From Seleniivibrio sp. (lineage in GTDB: Bacteria; Chrysiogenota; Deferribacteres; Deferribacterales; Geovibrionaceae): a stretch of 38,206 nucleotides of DNA. The position numbers and the translations under genes are program-made. Shown here piece by piece: positions 7,616 to 16,833 of this stretch. The stretch's first letter is position 1. Every line of letters starts with the position of its first letter. The stretch spans positions 1 to 38,206 of the forward strand of contig NZ_JAJOIL010000010.1 of the NCBI RefSeq assembly GCF_021209385.1, read 5' to 3'. Below the pieces are notes generated by a model, which was not told the DNA's origin, made no database searches, and saw only the letters and a list, made by a program, of their open reading frames with translations.

Positions 7616-9831
7616 AAACTTTTTTAATATATATCAACGGAATAGTGCAGGGAGTGGGATTTCGCCCGTTCGTGTATAACCTTGCCATGTCAGAAGGCAT
7701 AAAAGGCTCTGTGGTCAACAGCGGACGCGGGGTTGAGGTGCGCATTAACGCACAGGATATCACCGAGGCGGAAGCGTTTCTCCGCAATATCAAAAGTTTT
7801 GCACCACCTCTGGCTCACATAACCGAAAGCTCTGTCGAAGAAACAGCACACACAGATTACGAATCATTCACCATAGAGAAATCCATACACTCAGGCGGTT
7901 TGTCCCTTGTTCCGCCGGATACTGCCATATGCCCCAACTGCGCGAAAGAGATAAACGATCCCAAAGACAGGCGGTTTGAGTACCCGTTTACCAACTGCAC
8001 CGACTGCGGTCCCCGATACACTATCATGCTTGACATGCCTTACGACAGACCCCGCACTGTAATGTCGGAATTTACTATGTGCCCTGAGTGCCAGACGGAG
8101 TATGGGAATCCCGCAGACAGACGCTTTCACGCACAGCCCAACGCCTGCCCTGTATGCGGTCCGGAAGTATCATACAGAAGATTAAAAGGCATCGAAGCAA
8201 TAAAGAAAATTGCGGAACTGATAGACGAAGGCGAACTTGTCGCCGTTAAAGGACTTGGCGGGTACCACCTCATATGTGACGCCACAAACGACGCGCCCAT
8301 TGAAAAGCTTCGCGAACTGAAAAAGCGACCCGATAAACCTCTCGCTGTGATGGCGTTACCTGACACCATAGAGCAACTGGAAATATCGCAGTCTGAAAAA
8401 AATCTGATATTCAGCCAGTCGGCACCCATAGTGGTTCTGGAGTGCGATAACCCAACGCTCAGCCCACTTGTATGCCCCATGTCAAAAGCTGTTGGCTATA
8501 TGACTGCTTATACTCCTCTGCACATGGTACTTATGAAGCATCTTAAAACTAAATATATCGTTGCTACCAGCGGCAACATGAAAGACGAACCCATTGCAAA
8601 GGATGCACATGAGGCGGAAACCGCACTTTCAGCCTTCACAATGCACTTCCTGCACCACAACAGACCCATCCACAACAGATGCGACGATTCGCTGTCGGCT
8701 GTCGTAGATGGCTCACCCTACATCATGCGGCGCGCAAGGGGGCTAGCTCCATATCCGGTAATAATGCCTTTGGCATCTGACAGATGCGTTCTCGGAGCAG
8801 GCGCGCATCTGAAAAGCAGCATCACCCTTGCAAAAGAAGGCTACGGATTCGTAAGCCAGTACATAGGCGATCTGGACAATCCCGAAACCTGCGCCTTTTA
8901 TGACGAGACAATAAAAAAGATGGAGTCACTTTACAGACTGACACCGGAAACGGTGATCTGCGACCTTCACCCGAATTATCACAGCACTCAGTATGCGCAA
9001 AAACTCGGCATAAACGTCATTCAGGTTCAGCATCACGTCGCCCATATGCTCGCATGCATGGCGGAGAACGGACTTACCGACAACACTCTGGGCATCATAA
9101 TGGACGGAACCGGACTGGGAACAGACAACACCATATGGGGCGGAGAGTTCTTTGTCATGAAGGATATGAAAATGACCCGCGCCCTGCACCTGCCCTCCGT
9201 GCCGCAACCCGGCATGGACGCGGCGGCAAAAAATCCTGCGCGGATGCTGGTCTCATACCTGCACAGCTTTGGTCTCCTTTCAGACAATATTGATATACTC
9301 ACAGCCAACACCGGACTTTCTGAAAAAGACATACAGTTAATAACCTCCATGACGGATAGAAACATAAACTGCATCCCTACATCCAGTACAGGAAGGTTGT
9401 TTGAAAGCATAGGCGCACTTGTAACCAAAACGCCCGTTAACCTTTTCGAGGCTCACACAGCAATGAAGTTTGAAGGATTTTGTAATGATACCGGAAAAAC
9501 TTACTCTGTGTCATCGCCTGATGAGCTTTTCGGATGTGTAATTGACGACCTGCGCAAAGGCACTGACAGAACCGATATTGCAACAGCTTTTCACAATGGG
9601 TTTGCAGAATGGATATTTAAACAGGCTGTCAGACTTTGCAGTGAAAATAACATAACAGATACCGTTATTTCCGGCGGAGTATTCCAGAATATATTTATTG
9701 TACGCAGGCTCATAGCACTTTTCAAAAACAGCCCCGTCAAACTGCACACACACTCTAAAGTTCCTCCCAACGACGGGTGTATATCGCTGGGACAGGCGTT
9801 CTTTGCAAACTTTCACAGCATGAACATTTAA
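7612..9831 (+). CDS. hypF: [NiFe]-hydrogenase maturation carbamoyltransferase HypF
   Basis: A 739-residue protein with the full HypF domain order. An acylphosphatase domain (about 1-90, GIVQGVGFRPFV) is followed by two zinc-finger pairs (CPNC/CTDCG and CPEC/CPVCG, about 105-180). A YrdC-like domain (about 195-380) and a Kae1-like carbamoyl-transfer domain (about 385-735, with HHVAH metal ligands) complete it. HypF makes carbamoyl-AMP and passes the carbamoyl group to the HypE cysteine on the way to the CN ligands of NiFe hydrogenases. No other hyp gene is in the window. Its start overlaps the trkH stop as ATGA. Confidence 0.96.
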   Translation: MKTFLIYINGIVQGVGFRPFVYNLAMSEGIKGSVVNSGRGVEVRINAQDITEAEAFLRNIKSFAPPLAHITESSVEETAHTDYESFTIEKSIHSGGLSLVPPDTAICPNCAKEINDPKDRRFEYPFTNCTDCGPRYTIMLDMPYDRPRTVMSEFTMCPECQTEYGNPADRRFHAQPNACPVCGPEVSYRRLKGIEAIKKIAELIDEGELVAVKGLGGYHLICDATNDAPIEKLRELKKRPDKPLAVMALPDTIEQLEISQSEKNLIFSQSAPIVVLECDNPTLSPLVCPMSKAVGYMTAYTPLHMVLMKHLKTKYIVATSGNMKDEPIAKDAHEAETALSAFTMHFLHHNRPIHNRCDDSLSAVVDGSPYIMRRARGLAPYPVIMPLASDRCVLGAGAHLKSSITLAKEGYGFVSQYIGDLDNPETCAFYDETIKKMESLYRLTPETVICDLHPNYHSTQYAQKLGINVIQVQHHVAHMLACMAENGLTDNTLGIIMDGTGLGTDNTIWGGEFFVMKDMKMTRALHLPSVPQPGMDAAAKNPARMLVSYLHSFGLLSDNIDILTANTGLSEKDIQLITSMTDRNINCIPTSSTGRLFESIGALVTKTPVNLFEAHTAMKFEGFCNDTGKTYSVSSPDELFGCVIDDLRKGTDRTDIATAFHNGFAEWIFKQAVRLCSENNITDTVISGGVFQNIFIVRRLIALFKNSPVKLHTHSKVPPNDGCISLGQAFFANFHSMNI

Positions 9832-9889
9832 TCTTACAATCTCTTTTCAAATCATAACTAATGTTCTATACTTGGAAAAGAGAGGATAT

Positions 9890-11080
9890 ATGACACACCC
9901 TGATGTTTCACTTCTGATACTTTGCAACCACAGCCGCGCATGTATGGATGTTAAAGAGGTTCTGGGCAGCCTCAAATTTGACATGACCATCGCTGCCAGC
10001 ACGGAAGAAGCATATGACCTGCTCACAAAAAAGAACTTTGATATAATCGTTTCTGAATTCGATCTGGACGGCACCGACGGTATAAAATTTCTTCAGTACG
10101 CGGCATCAATGAACAGTTTCTCCACACGACTGATAGTCGGCAGCAGCGCTAATGAAGATGTGATCATCAAAGCGATCATAAAAGGCATAGCGTGTGCCTA
10201 TATAGACTCATCGTCTAACAGACAAATGATATCTGCAAAACTCGCAGATATGGCACGCATACAGACCAGCATGGACAACAGGCGTATCCGCCAGATACAG
10301 AACGGCTCCAACACATTCCCTATAGTAATGAGCATCTATGAAGCTCTTATGAACGCCATAAACAATGACCTGCCCATGGGAAAGATAGCTCAGATAGTGT
10401 CCGGAGACGTTACACTCACTTCAAAGATACTCCATGTGGCAAACTCCGCCTTTTACGGCAGTTTCGCAGGCACTTCCGTCGAAAAAGCAATTATGTTCAT
10501 GGGACTTAATACTGTTAAAGATATAGTGCTGATGCATTCGCTCTCGGCAAACCTGAACATGACCGCCGAGCAGAATCAGTATTTTGAAACCACTGTTTTG
10601 CACTCGGTAAAAACCAACTATTACCTGAACTGCATCTCTCATATATACAGAGAATGTTCCCTTACCCCTCTGAATAATTCCGTTGGGATAATCCACGACA
10701 TAGGCAAAATAATACAGCTTGTTTTCTTCCCGCTGGAGTTTCGCTCAATCGCAGAATTCAGAGAGGAACACCCAGCCACAGACTATTTTACCTGTGAACT
10801 TGAATCGGGAAATTTTTCAGTGAATCATGCGGAAGTCGGGGCATATTTCCTTAAAATGTGGAATTTCAACCAGTATGCTGTGGAATCAGCTCTGTTCCAC
10901 CATACGCCGGAACTTTCGTCTTCAAACACAAAGGCATGTGTTGAGGCTCTTTATCTGGCAAACACATTGTCGGATATCCGTGACGGATATAATCTGTCGC
11001 TGGAAGAAGCTGTGGAAAGATGTGTAATTGTTAAAGCAGACCCGAAAGTGCTTATGGCAATAGAACCGCCGGAACATTAG
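9890..11080 (+). CDS. HDOD-domain signalling protein with degenerate receiver domain
   Basis: The ATG at 9890 is preferred because GAGAGG lies just upstream; a TTG at 9872 is an alternative. Residues 5-125 look like a response-regulator receiver. The phospho-acceptor Asp is replaced by Glu56 (VSEFDLDGTDG), the N-terminal acidic pair reads CN, and the conserved Lys is absent (IACAYIDSSS). Residues 135-390 form an HDOD domain with ILHVANSAFYG and an IIHDIGK segment. HDOD proteins are non-catalytic or uncertain HD relatives in motility, c-di-GMP and stress signalling; the exact role here is unknown. The stop overlaps that of the convergent permease gene. Confidence 0.85.
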   Translation: MTHPDVSLLILCNHSRACMDVKEVLGSLKFDMTIAASTEEAYDLLTKKNFDIIVSEFDLDGTDGIKFLQYAASMNSFSTRLIVGSSANEDVIIKAIIKGIACAYIDSSSNRQMISAKLADMARIQTSMDNRRIRQIQNGSNTFPIVMSIYEALMNAINNDLPMGKIAQIVSGDVTLTSKILHVANSAFYGSFAGTSVEKAIMFMGLNTVKDIVLMHSLSANLNMTAEQNQYFETTVLHSVKTNYYLNCISHIYRECSLTPLNNSVGIIHDIGKIIQLVFFPLEFRSIAEFREEHPATDYFTCELESGNFSVNHAEVGAYFLKMWNFNQYAVESALFHHTPELSSSNTKACVEALYLANTLSDIRDGYNLSLEEAVERCVIVKADPKVLMAIEPPEH

Positions 11081-11907
11081 TTCTTAGGATCAAGAACATC
11101 CCTCAGACCTTCACCCAGAAGGTTATAACCCAGAACAGTTATGAATATGGCAAGACCCGGAAACATCGAAAGCCACCATGCAAACATGATGTTGTCCTTT
11201 CCTGCCGTCAGAATATTCCCCCACGAAGGGGTGGGCGGCTGAACACCCAGACCAAGAAAGCTGAGTGAACTTTCGGTGAGAATAGCTCCCGCAATGCCAA
11301 GTGTTGCGGTTACGAATATAGGCGTCATGACGTTGGGCAGTATATGCTTAAACATTATTATGTTTGTGGAAAGCCCCTGCACCTGCGCTGCGGTTATATA
11401 ATCGCGGGTTTTGACACTCATAACCTCTGCACGCACCAGACGCGTTACACCCATCCAGCCTGTGAGACCGATAACAGCCATAACATTAAACACAGAGGGG
11501 TTCAGGAAAGCTATCACAGCAAGAATCAGGAAAAACGCAGGAAAACAGAGCATTATATCGACGATGCGCATGATGATAATATCTGTCCAGCCGCCGAAAT
11601 AACCTGCCACAAGTCCGAGGATAACACCTATCAACAAAGATATCCCAACCGCAACAAAACCCACGAAAAGCGAGATGCGGCTGCCGTAAACTATACGGCT
11701 GAAAACATCCCTGCCAAGTTCGTCAGTTCCGAAAAAATTCTGTGCAGACGGAGCCGCGAATATATTGTTAAGATTTATAGCTGTCGGGTCATGCGTAGCT
11801 ATGAACGGCGCAAAAATGGCAACGACAATGAAGAACAGTACTACAGTAAGCCCCGAATATAACAGATAGCTCCCTTTGACCTTGCTCAGCAGTCTATTTT
11901 TTGCCAT
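11077..11907 (-). CDS. Dipeptide/oligopeptide/nickel ABC transporter permease (DppC/OppC type)
   Basis: A 276-residue inner-membrane permease with an N-terminal membrane segment, then [19 protein letters not shown], the typical OppC_N boundary motif. The EAA loop for ATPase docking appears as [20 protein letters not shown]. About six membrane segments are apparent. It overlaps the DppB-type gene by 14 bases. The two ATPase genes usually found with such permeases are not here. The substrate cannot be deduced from the permease. Confidence 0.9.
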   Translation of the reverse strand: MAKNRLLSKVKGSYLLYSGLTVVLFFIVVAIFAPFIATHDPTAINLNNIFAAPSAQNFFGTDELGRDVFSRIVYGSRISLFVGFVAVGISLLIGVILGLVAGYFGGWTDIIIMRIVDIMLCFPAFFLILAVIAFLNPSVFNVMAVIGLTGWMGVTRLVRAEVMSVKTRDYITAAQVQGLSTNIIMFKHILPNVMTPIFVTATLGIAGAILTESSLSFLGLGVQPPTPSWGNILTAGKDNIMFAWWLSMFPGLAIFITVLGYNLLGEGLRDVLDPKN

Positions 11908-12874
11908 ATCGTATCCTCGGATCCACCAGACCGTAGCAGATATCTGCTATCAGATTTCCGATAAGCGTAAGCACCGCACCCATCACAAGTATACCCATGA
12001 CGACAGGGTAGTCGCGCATCATAACAGCCTGATAAAAGAGCTGACCCATTCCGGCTATGCCGAATATTGATTCAAAGATAACGCTGCCCCCGATAAGACC
12101 CGGTACGGAAAGTCCCAGAATTGTGACAACCGGAAGCATGGCGTTTTTAAGGGCATGTTTGAAAACGACTTTGTTCTCTGAAAGTCCGCGCGCTCTTGCG
12201 CTGGTGATGTAGTCCTCGCCCAGAACCTCAAGCATGGAGTTTCTGGCAAATCTGCTAAGTCCCGCAAGTCCTCCGAAAACTGACAGAAGAACCGGAAGAA
12301 ACGAGTGCCACGCAAGATCCCGGATTTTACCGGCAACAGAAAGCTGATCGAAATTATATGATGTAAGACCGGATATAGGAAGCCAGCCCTTGATAACGCC
12401 GAAATAATACATACAGAGAAGCGCCAGCCAGAAAGTCGGCACAGCGAAACCTATGAAAACAAATACGGTGACGCTCTTGTCAAAAATACTGTTCTGTCGG
12501 TATGCCGACCAGACACCCAGCGGCAACGCGATGAGAAAGATGAGAACCATACCGGCAACGTTCAGGTATATAGTGACAGGCATACGTTCCAGAATTTTTT
12601 CTGTGACACTCTTGCCGTCCTGACTGAAAGACTCGCCGAAATCAAGCACTGCGACGCGTTTCAGCCACATGACATACTGTTCCGGCAGTGGTTTGTCCAG
12701 TCCGTACATCTTTTCAAACTTTTGATATGCCGTTTCCGAGAACTTCGGATTCATGGACGCAAGAAACTGCGCGGGGTCACCCGGAGCAAGATGAATCACA
12801 AAAAAGCAGATGAGCGTGATTCCGAAGAGCAGGGGAATCATCCCTGCCAGTCTTGCGGCTATGTATCTGAGCAT
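11894..12874 (-). CDS. Dipeptide/oligopeptide/nickel ABC transporter permease (DppB/OppB type)
   Basis: A 326-residue inner-membrane permease. The start is placed at the ATG at 12874, six bases after AAGAG; a TTG at 12880 would add two residues. The N-terminus ([22 protein letters not shown]) and the HLAPGDPAQ segment are typical of DppB. The EAA loop appears as [20 protein letters not shown]. It pairs with the DppC-type permease downstream and follows the substrate-binding gene by nine bases. Confidence 0.9.
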   Translation of the reverse strand: MLRYIAARLAGMIPLLFGITLICFFVIHLAPGDPAQFLASMNPKFSETAYQKFEKMYGLDKPLPEQYVMWLKRVAVLDFGESFSQDGKSVTEKILERMPVTIYLNVAGMVLIFLIALPLGVWSAYRQNSIFDKSVTVFVFIGFAVPTFWLALLCMYYFGVIKGWLPISGLTSYNFDQLSVAGKIRDLAWHSFLPVLLSVFGGLAGLSRFARNSMLEVLGEDYITSARARGLSENKVVFKHALKNAMLPVVTILGLSVPGLIGGSVIFESIFGIAGMGQLFYQAVMMRDYPVVMGILVMGAVLTLIGNLIADICYGLVDPRIRYGKK

Positions 12875-12883
12875 TTGCAACTC

Positions 12884-14526
12884 TTATTTCTGGAAGCTGT
12901 ATTTCTGCTTGTCCTTGTCAACCCACCAGTCTTCCTGATTGTATCCGATGCCTGCGGGCGCTGGCTTAACTTCGTTGAAGCGTTTGCTTATCGCAACCAG
13001 AGCGTTGGGCACCATGATAAAAGTATAGGGCTGGTCTTCTGCCAGAATCTCCTGAGCTTTGAAATAATACTCTTTACGTTTTTCCGGATCAAACTCTTTG
13101 CGCCCTTCAATGAGCAGTTTGTCCAGTTCTTTATTTTTGTAACAGATAAAGTTGAGCTTCTGTCCACCGCAGTTGCCGGAATACCAGACATCATAGAGGT
13201 CTGGGTCGTTTGTTATGTTCCAGCGAGAACAACAGCATCATATTTCTGTTTGTTGATATACTCATTTATAAATGTTGCCCATTCAAGAACCCGGATGTCG
13301 ACCTTAACGCCTATTTTCTCCCAGCTTTTCTGCAAAACTTCGCAGATGCTGGTTCTCACCGAATTGCCCTGATTTGTTATCAGTTCAAATTTCAGCGGTT
13401 TACCGTCTTTTTCAACGATACCGTCGCCGTTAGTGTCTTTGTACCCCGCTTCCGCAAGGAGCTTTTTCGCCTGATCTATGTTGTAATCGTATCTTTTAAC
13501 GTTGGGATTATACCAGATAGTTCCCGGTTTATAGGGTCCCGTAGCTTCAACGCCCAGACCGAACTGGAGACCATTTATGATATCCTTTTTCGGTGTTGCA
13601 TATGAAAGAGCCTGACGGACGCGTTTGTCCTGGAACATAGGTTTGTTCTGGTTATAACCAACATATTCATAGCTTGACGCCAGATACATGTGTTTGTTGT
13701 ACTGGTTTTTGAATCTGGGGTTGCTGTCAGTCTGTTTTGACCATTGAAGAGGAGAAAGCGATATAAGATCTATCGAACCGTTCAGAAGTTCAAGGAAAGT
13801 TGTCGCGGTGTCGGGGATGATACGGAAAATATATCTGTCGATATATGGTCTACCGAGGAAATAGTCGTCGTTTGCCACAAGCGTGATGGAGTCGCCCGCC
13901 TTCCACTCAAGGAATTTATAGGGACCCGTACCAACAGGGTTTCTCAGCAGAGGGGATTTTTTAACATCCTGACCCTGCAAGAGGTGCTTAGGAAGCATAG
14001 GCATTCCCCAGCTTATGAGCGCCGGGGCGAAAGGTTCATCGTATGAAACCTTTACAGTGTACTTGTCAATGACCTCAAATTTACTGACAAGTCTGAAGTC
14101 AGCATCGTAAGAGGTAGGGGTTTTGTCGTCTATCATGAATTTGTAGGTAAACTCAACGTCGTCGGCTGTAAAAGGCTTGCCGTCGTGCCACCTGACATCG
14201 TGGTTCAGATGAAAAATGATGCCTTTGCCGTCGTCAACTATCTCCCAGCTGTCAGCCAGGTCACCCACAATATTCAGGTTCTTGTCATACTTAACCAGAC
14301 CGTTGTATATCTTGTCTGCAACGTCGTGTGAAGCTGAGTCCGAGGTTATATTGTATATAAGCCCCGAAGCGTCTCCGAGCATTGAAACAACAACAGCATC
14401 ACCGTAAACAGCATTGGGGATATCGCGCTTACGGGAAACTTCCGGCTCAGAGCCGCTGTCCGATTTTTTCTGTCCGCATCCGAAAACGGAAAGGACAAGC
14501 AGTACGGCAAGAAACTTTTTAATCAC
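12884..14526 (-). pseudogene. Family-5 extracellular solute-binding lipoprotein, frameshifted
   Basis: The start is placed at a GTG (14526), where a lipoprotein signal begins (KKFLAVLLVLSVFGC, lipid-modified Cys after VFG). The body matches peptide/nickel-binding SBP_bac_5 proteins, with DSWEIVDDGKGIIFHLNHDV and TGPYKFLEW segments. Near 13223 the frame runs ...DAVVLAGT and meets TAA at 13215-13213. Shifting frame at this point gives WNITNDPDLYDVW and a normal C-terminus ending YSFQK with stop at 12884. One missing base (family pattern VVLGWN; CTCGGCTGG read as CTCGCTGG) explains it. Either a recent inactivating deletion or a sequencing error. It would have delivered peptides or a similar solute to the two permeases downstream. 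Confidence 0.88.
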
Positions 14527-14527
14527 G

Positions 14528-14845
14528 TTATTTAGACTCCATTGGAACAACAGGTTTTTTGTTTTCGGCCGGTGCCTGCTGACCTGCGGGATTGCTCTGC
14601 ATAATGCTGCTGGTTGTTTTCTGTGTTGAAAGAACAGCCAGAGTGAGCGAAGTTATCATGAAAACAATGGCGATAACAGTTGTGACCTTGTTCATTATGT
14701 TAACCGGAGCGCCGGGGCCGAAAACGTCGCCCGCACCGCCGCCGAATGCAGAACCAAGGGAAGAGCCTTTACCGGACTGAATAAGTACGGCAAGGATAAG
14801 CAGGAAGCAGATAACAATATGGATCGCAAGAATTACAGTGTACAT
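14528..14845 (-). CDS. secG: Preprotein translocase subunit SecG
   Basis: A 105-residue membrane protein with two membrane segments (about 4-22 and 50-70). The conserved loop LIQSGKGSSLGSAFGGGAG lies between them. SecG assists SecYE during Sec-dependent export. The C-terminus (about 78-105) is polar and rich in Pro/Gln/Lys. GGAGATC precedes the ATG by seven bases. tpiA lies 15 bases upstream; the tpiA-secG order is common in bacteria. Confidence 0.95.
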   Translation of the reverse strand: MYTVILAIHIVICFLLILAVLIQSGKGSSLGSAFGGGAGDVFGPGAPVNIMNKVTTVIAIVFMITSLTLAVLSTQKTTSSIMQSNPAGQQAPAENKKPVVPMESK

Positions 14846-14860
14846 TAAATGATCTCCAGG

Positions 14861-15622
14861 TTATTTGTAAAAATTGATTATTTTTATAAAGTCCTCGGCA
14901 ACAAGGCTGGCTCCGCCAACCAATGCGCCGTCAACATTCTCTCTGAGCATCAGCGCGCCTATGTTATCGGGTTTAACGCTTCCGCCGTAAAGTATGCGAA
15001 TCTTGTTCGCAACCACAGGACCGTATATTTTCGACAGGAACTTTCTGATGGCAACATGCATCTCTTCCGCATCAGCAGGAGTAGCTGTTTCGCCTGTTCC
15101 TATCGCCCAGACCGGCTCGTATGCAATAGTGATATTGTTTACCCGGTCAACGCCAACGCCGCGAAGCCCCATACCAAGCTGATAAAGAACCCTGTCTATA
15201 TGAACTCCCGCCTCTCTTTCTGCGAGCAGTTCGCCGACGCAGAGAATAACGTGGAGTTTGCATCTAAGAGCAAGACGCACCTTTTCGTTGATAAGTTCAT
15301 CGGTTTCTCCGAAAATTGTCCTTCTTTCGGAATGTCCGATGATAACGGTATCGGCTCCGGCAGTAAGAAGCATGTCGGCGTTCACTTCTCCTGTGAAGGC
15401 TCCCTTCTCATGCTGTGATACGTTCTGTCCTGCAACGGATATCGGCACACCCATATCTCTTATTGTTTTTGCCACTGTCGAAAGACTGCAAAAATCCGGC
15501 GCAACACCGACGTCAACCATTCCGTAGTCCAGTTTTACAGAAAGCAGTGAACGGACAAGGTCATCGGAATGCTTCACATCAAGGTTCATTTTCCAGTTGC
15601 CGTAAATAAGGGGTTTTCTCAT
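14861..15622 (-). CDS. tpiA: Triosephosphate isomerase
   Basis: A 253-residue TIM-barrel enzyme of glycolysis and gluconeogenesis interconverting dihydroxyacetone phosphate and glyceraldehyde 3-phosphate. The catalytic residues are visible: Asn-Lys in GNWKMN (about 8-13), His in IGHSERR (about 95-101) and Glu in AYEPVWAIGTG (about 167-177). The phosphate-binding ILYGGSVKPDN segment is near the C-terminus. AGGAG lies eight bases before the ATG, and the bactofilin gene ends six bases upstream, so it reads as part of the par operon. Confidence 0.97.
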   Translation of the reverse strand: MRKPLIYGNWKMNLDVKHSDDLVRSLLSVKLDYGMVDVGVAPDFCSLSTVAKTIRDMGVPISVAGQNVSQHEKGAFTGEVNADMLLTAGADTVIIGHSERRTIFGETDELINEKVRLALRCKLHVILCVGELLAEREAGVHIDRVLYQLGMGLRGVGVDRVNNITIAYEPVWAIGTGETATPADAEEMHVAIRKFLSKIYGPVVANKIRILYGGSVKPDNIGALMLRENVDGALVGGASLVAEDFIKIINFYK

Positions 15623-15628
15623 GGGGAA

Positions 15629-15994
15629 TTACTCCTCTTCTATGGTCACGCTTCTATCATTGCCCATCTGACAGCTCCCGTTGAAAACGACTCCCTCTTC
15701 AACCTTGAAAACCGGTGTGATTATCTTTCCTGTCACATAAGCGGGTTTATAAAGCTCAACCTTTGTTTTTGCAGTTATAACGCCGTCAAAGCGTCCCGAA
15801 ATTTTGATATCCCCCGCTTCAATCTCCGCCTTAACATTGCCGGAGTTTGCAATAACCAGAGTGTCCTCTGTTTTTATATTCCCTTCAAAGTTTCCGTCTA
15901 TTCTGACGAGTCCGTCGAATATAAGGGTTCCCTGAAACGTCGTGTTTTTACCGAGAAATGCGTCTATTCCGCCTGTGTCTTTTCCCTTTATCAA
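15629..15994 (-). CDS. Bactofilin
   Basis: A 121-residue bactofilin (DUF583, polymer-forming) with an N-terminal tail and a right-handed beta-helix core. The core begins with GKNTTFQGTLIFDGLVRIDG, and GNVKAEIEAGDIKISG and FDGVITAKTKVEL are further rungs. Bactofilins polymerise without nucleotide and scaffold proteins at poles or curved sites. The start codon is TTG (15994-15992), overlapping the parB stop as TTGA and preceded by GAGGGG. Its place directly behind parAB matches the known link in Myxococcus, where bactofilins organise ParABS; a role in shape, as for Helicobacter CcmA, is the alternative. Confidence 0.92.
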   Translation of the reverse strand: MIKGKDTGGIDAFLGKNTTFQGTLIFDGLVRIDGNFEGNIKTEDTLVIANSGNVKAEIEAGDIKISGRFDGVITAKTKVELYKPAYVTGKIITPVFKVEEGVVFNGSCQMGNDRSVTIEEE

Positions 15995-16833
15995 CTTAAT
16001 TCCCCTCTGATGGTCTTGATTATCCTGTCAAGCTCATCATTGTTGGTATATTTTATTTCGATGGTTCCGCCGTCTTTTCTGGACTTTATCTCAACCTGAG
16101 TTTTGAAGAACTCTTCCATCTCGCTTTTCAGGCTTAAAAGGAAAACGTTCTCACCCTTTTCAACCGTCTCCGGTTCCGGCTTTTCTTTTTTAGAGGCAAG
16201 CTTTTCCGCTTCACGGACAGAAAGGTTATTTTCTATTATTTTAATGAGTATTTCAACAGCCTTTTTCTCGTCCAGCCCAATGAGGCACCTTGCGTGCCCC
16301 TCTGTAATCTGTTTAAGCTCAAGCGCTTCTATAACGCGGACGGGCAGACCCAGAAGACGGATTGTGTTCGCAACGGCGGAGCGGCTTTTACCGACAACGT
16401 CCGCCACGTCCTCCTGACGATATCCGTGGGTATCCATAAGGTTTTTATAAGCTCTTGCAAGTTCCAGCGCGCCAAGGTCTTCCCTCTGGATATTCTCTAT
16501 GAGGGCAAGTTCCATCTGCTCGGATTCCCTTGTTATCTCACGGACAACAGCGGGAACTTTGCGCAGTCCTGCCAATCCTGCCGCACGCCAGCGTCTTTCA
16601 CCGGCGATTATAACATAGCCCTCTTCTGTATTTGCCAAAACAATAGGCTGAATGATACCGTTTCTGCGGATGGATTCCGTAAGCTCCGCGAGAGCCGCCT
16701 CGTCAAAAACCTTTCTGGGCTGGTCGGGGTTGGGGTAGATATCTGTTATATCTATCTCGCTGACCATGGCTCTGGGCTTGTCAGCTTTAGGGATCAGCGA
16801 TTCAAGTCCTTTACCCAGTGAGGTTTTTTTCAT
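15991..16833 (-). CDS. parB: Chromosome-partitioning protein ParB
   Basis: A 280-residue Spo0J/ParB-family protein. The N-terminal ParB/CTP-binding domain (about 20-115) shows NPDQPRKVFD and GERRWRAAG. A helix-turn-helix (about 125-185, GYRQEDVADVVGKSRSAVAN) would bind parS. The C-terminal 60 residues should form the dimerisation domain. Within the window no copy of the usual 16-bp parS palindrome was recognised. It overlaps parA by four bases and the bactofilin gene by four. Confidence 0.96.
   Translation of the reverse strand: MKKTSLGKGLESLIPKADKPRAMVSEIDITDIYPNPDQPRKVFDEAALAELTESIRRNGIIQPIVLANTEEGYVIIAGERRWRAAGLAGLRKVPAVVREITRESEQMELALIENIQREDLGALELARAYKNLMDTHGYRQEDVADVVGKSRSAVANTIRLLGLPVRVIEALELKQITEGHARCLIGLDEKKAVEILIKIIENNLSVREAEKLASKKEKPEPETVEKGENVFLLSLKSEMEEFFKTQVEIKSRKDGGTIEIKYTNNDELDRIIKTIRGELS

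Noticed and set aside
12722-13372. Plus-strand open frame of 216 codons across the frameshifted binding-protein gene
   Set aside because: Antisense to the solute-binding gene and the DppB gene; its codons are the complement of recognisable SBP and permease sequence.
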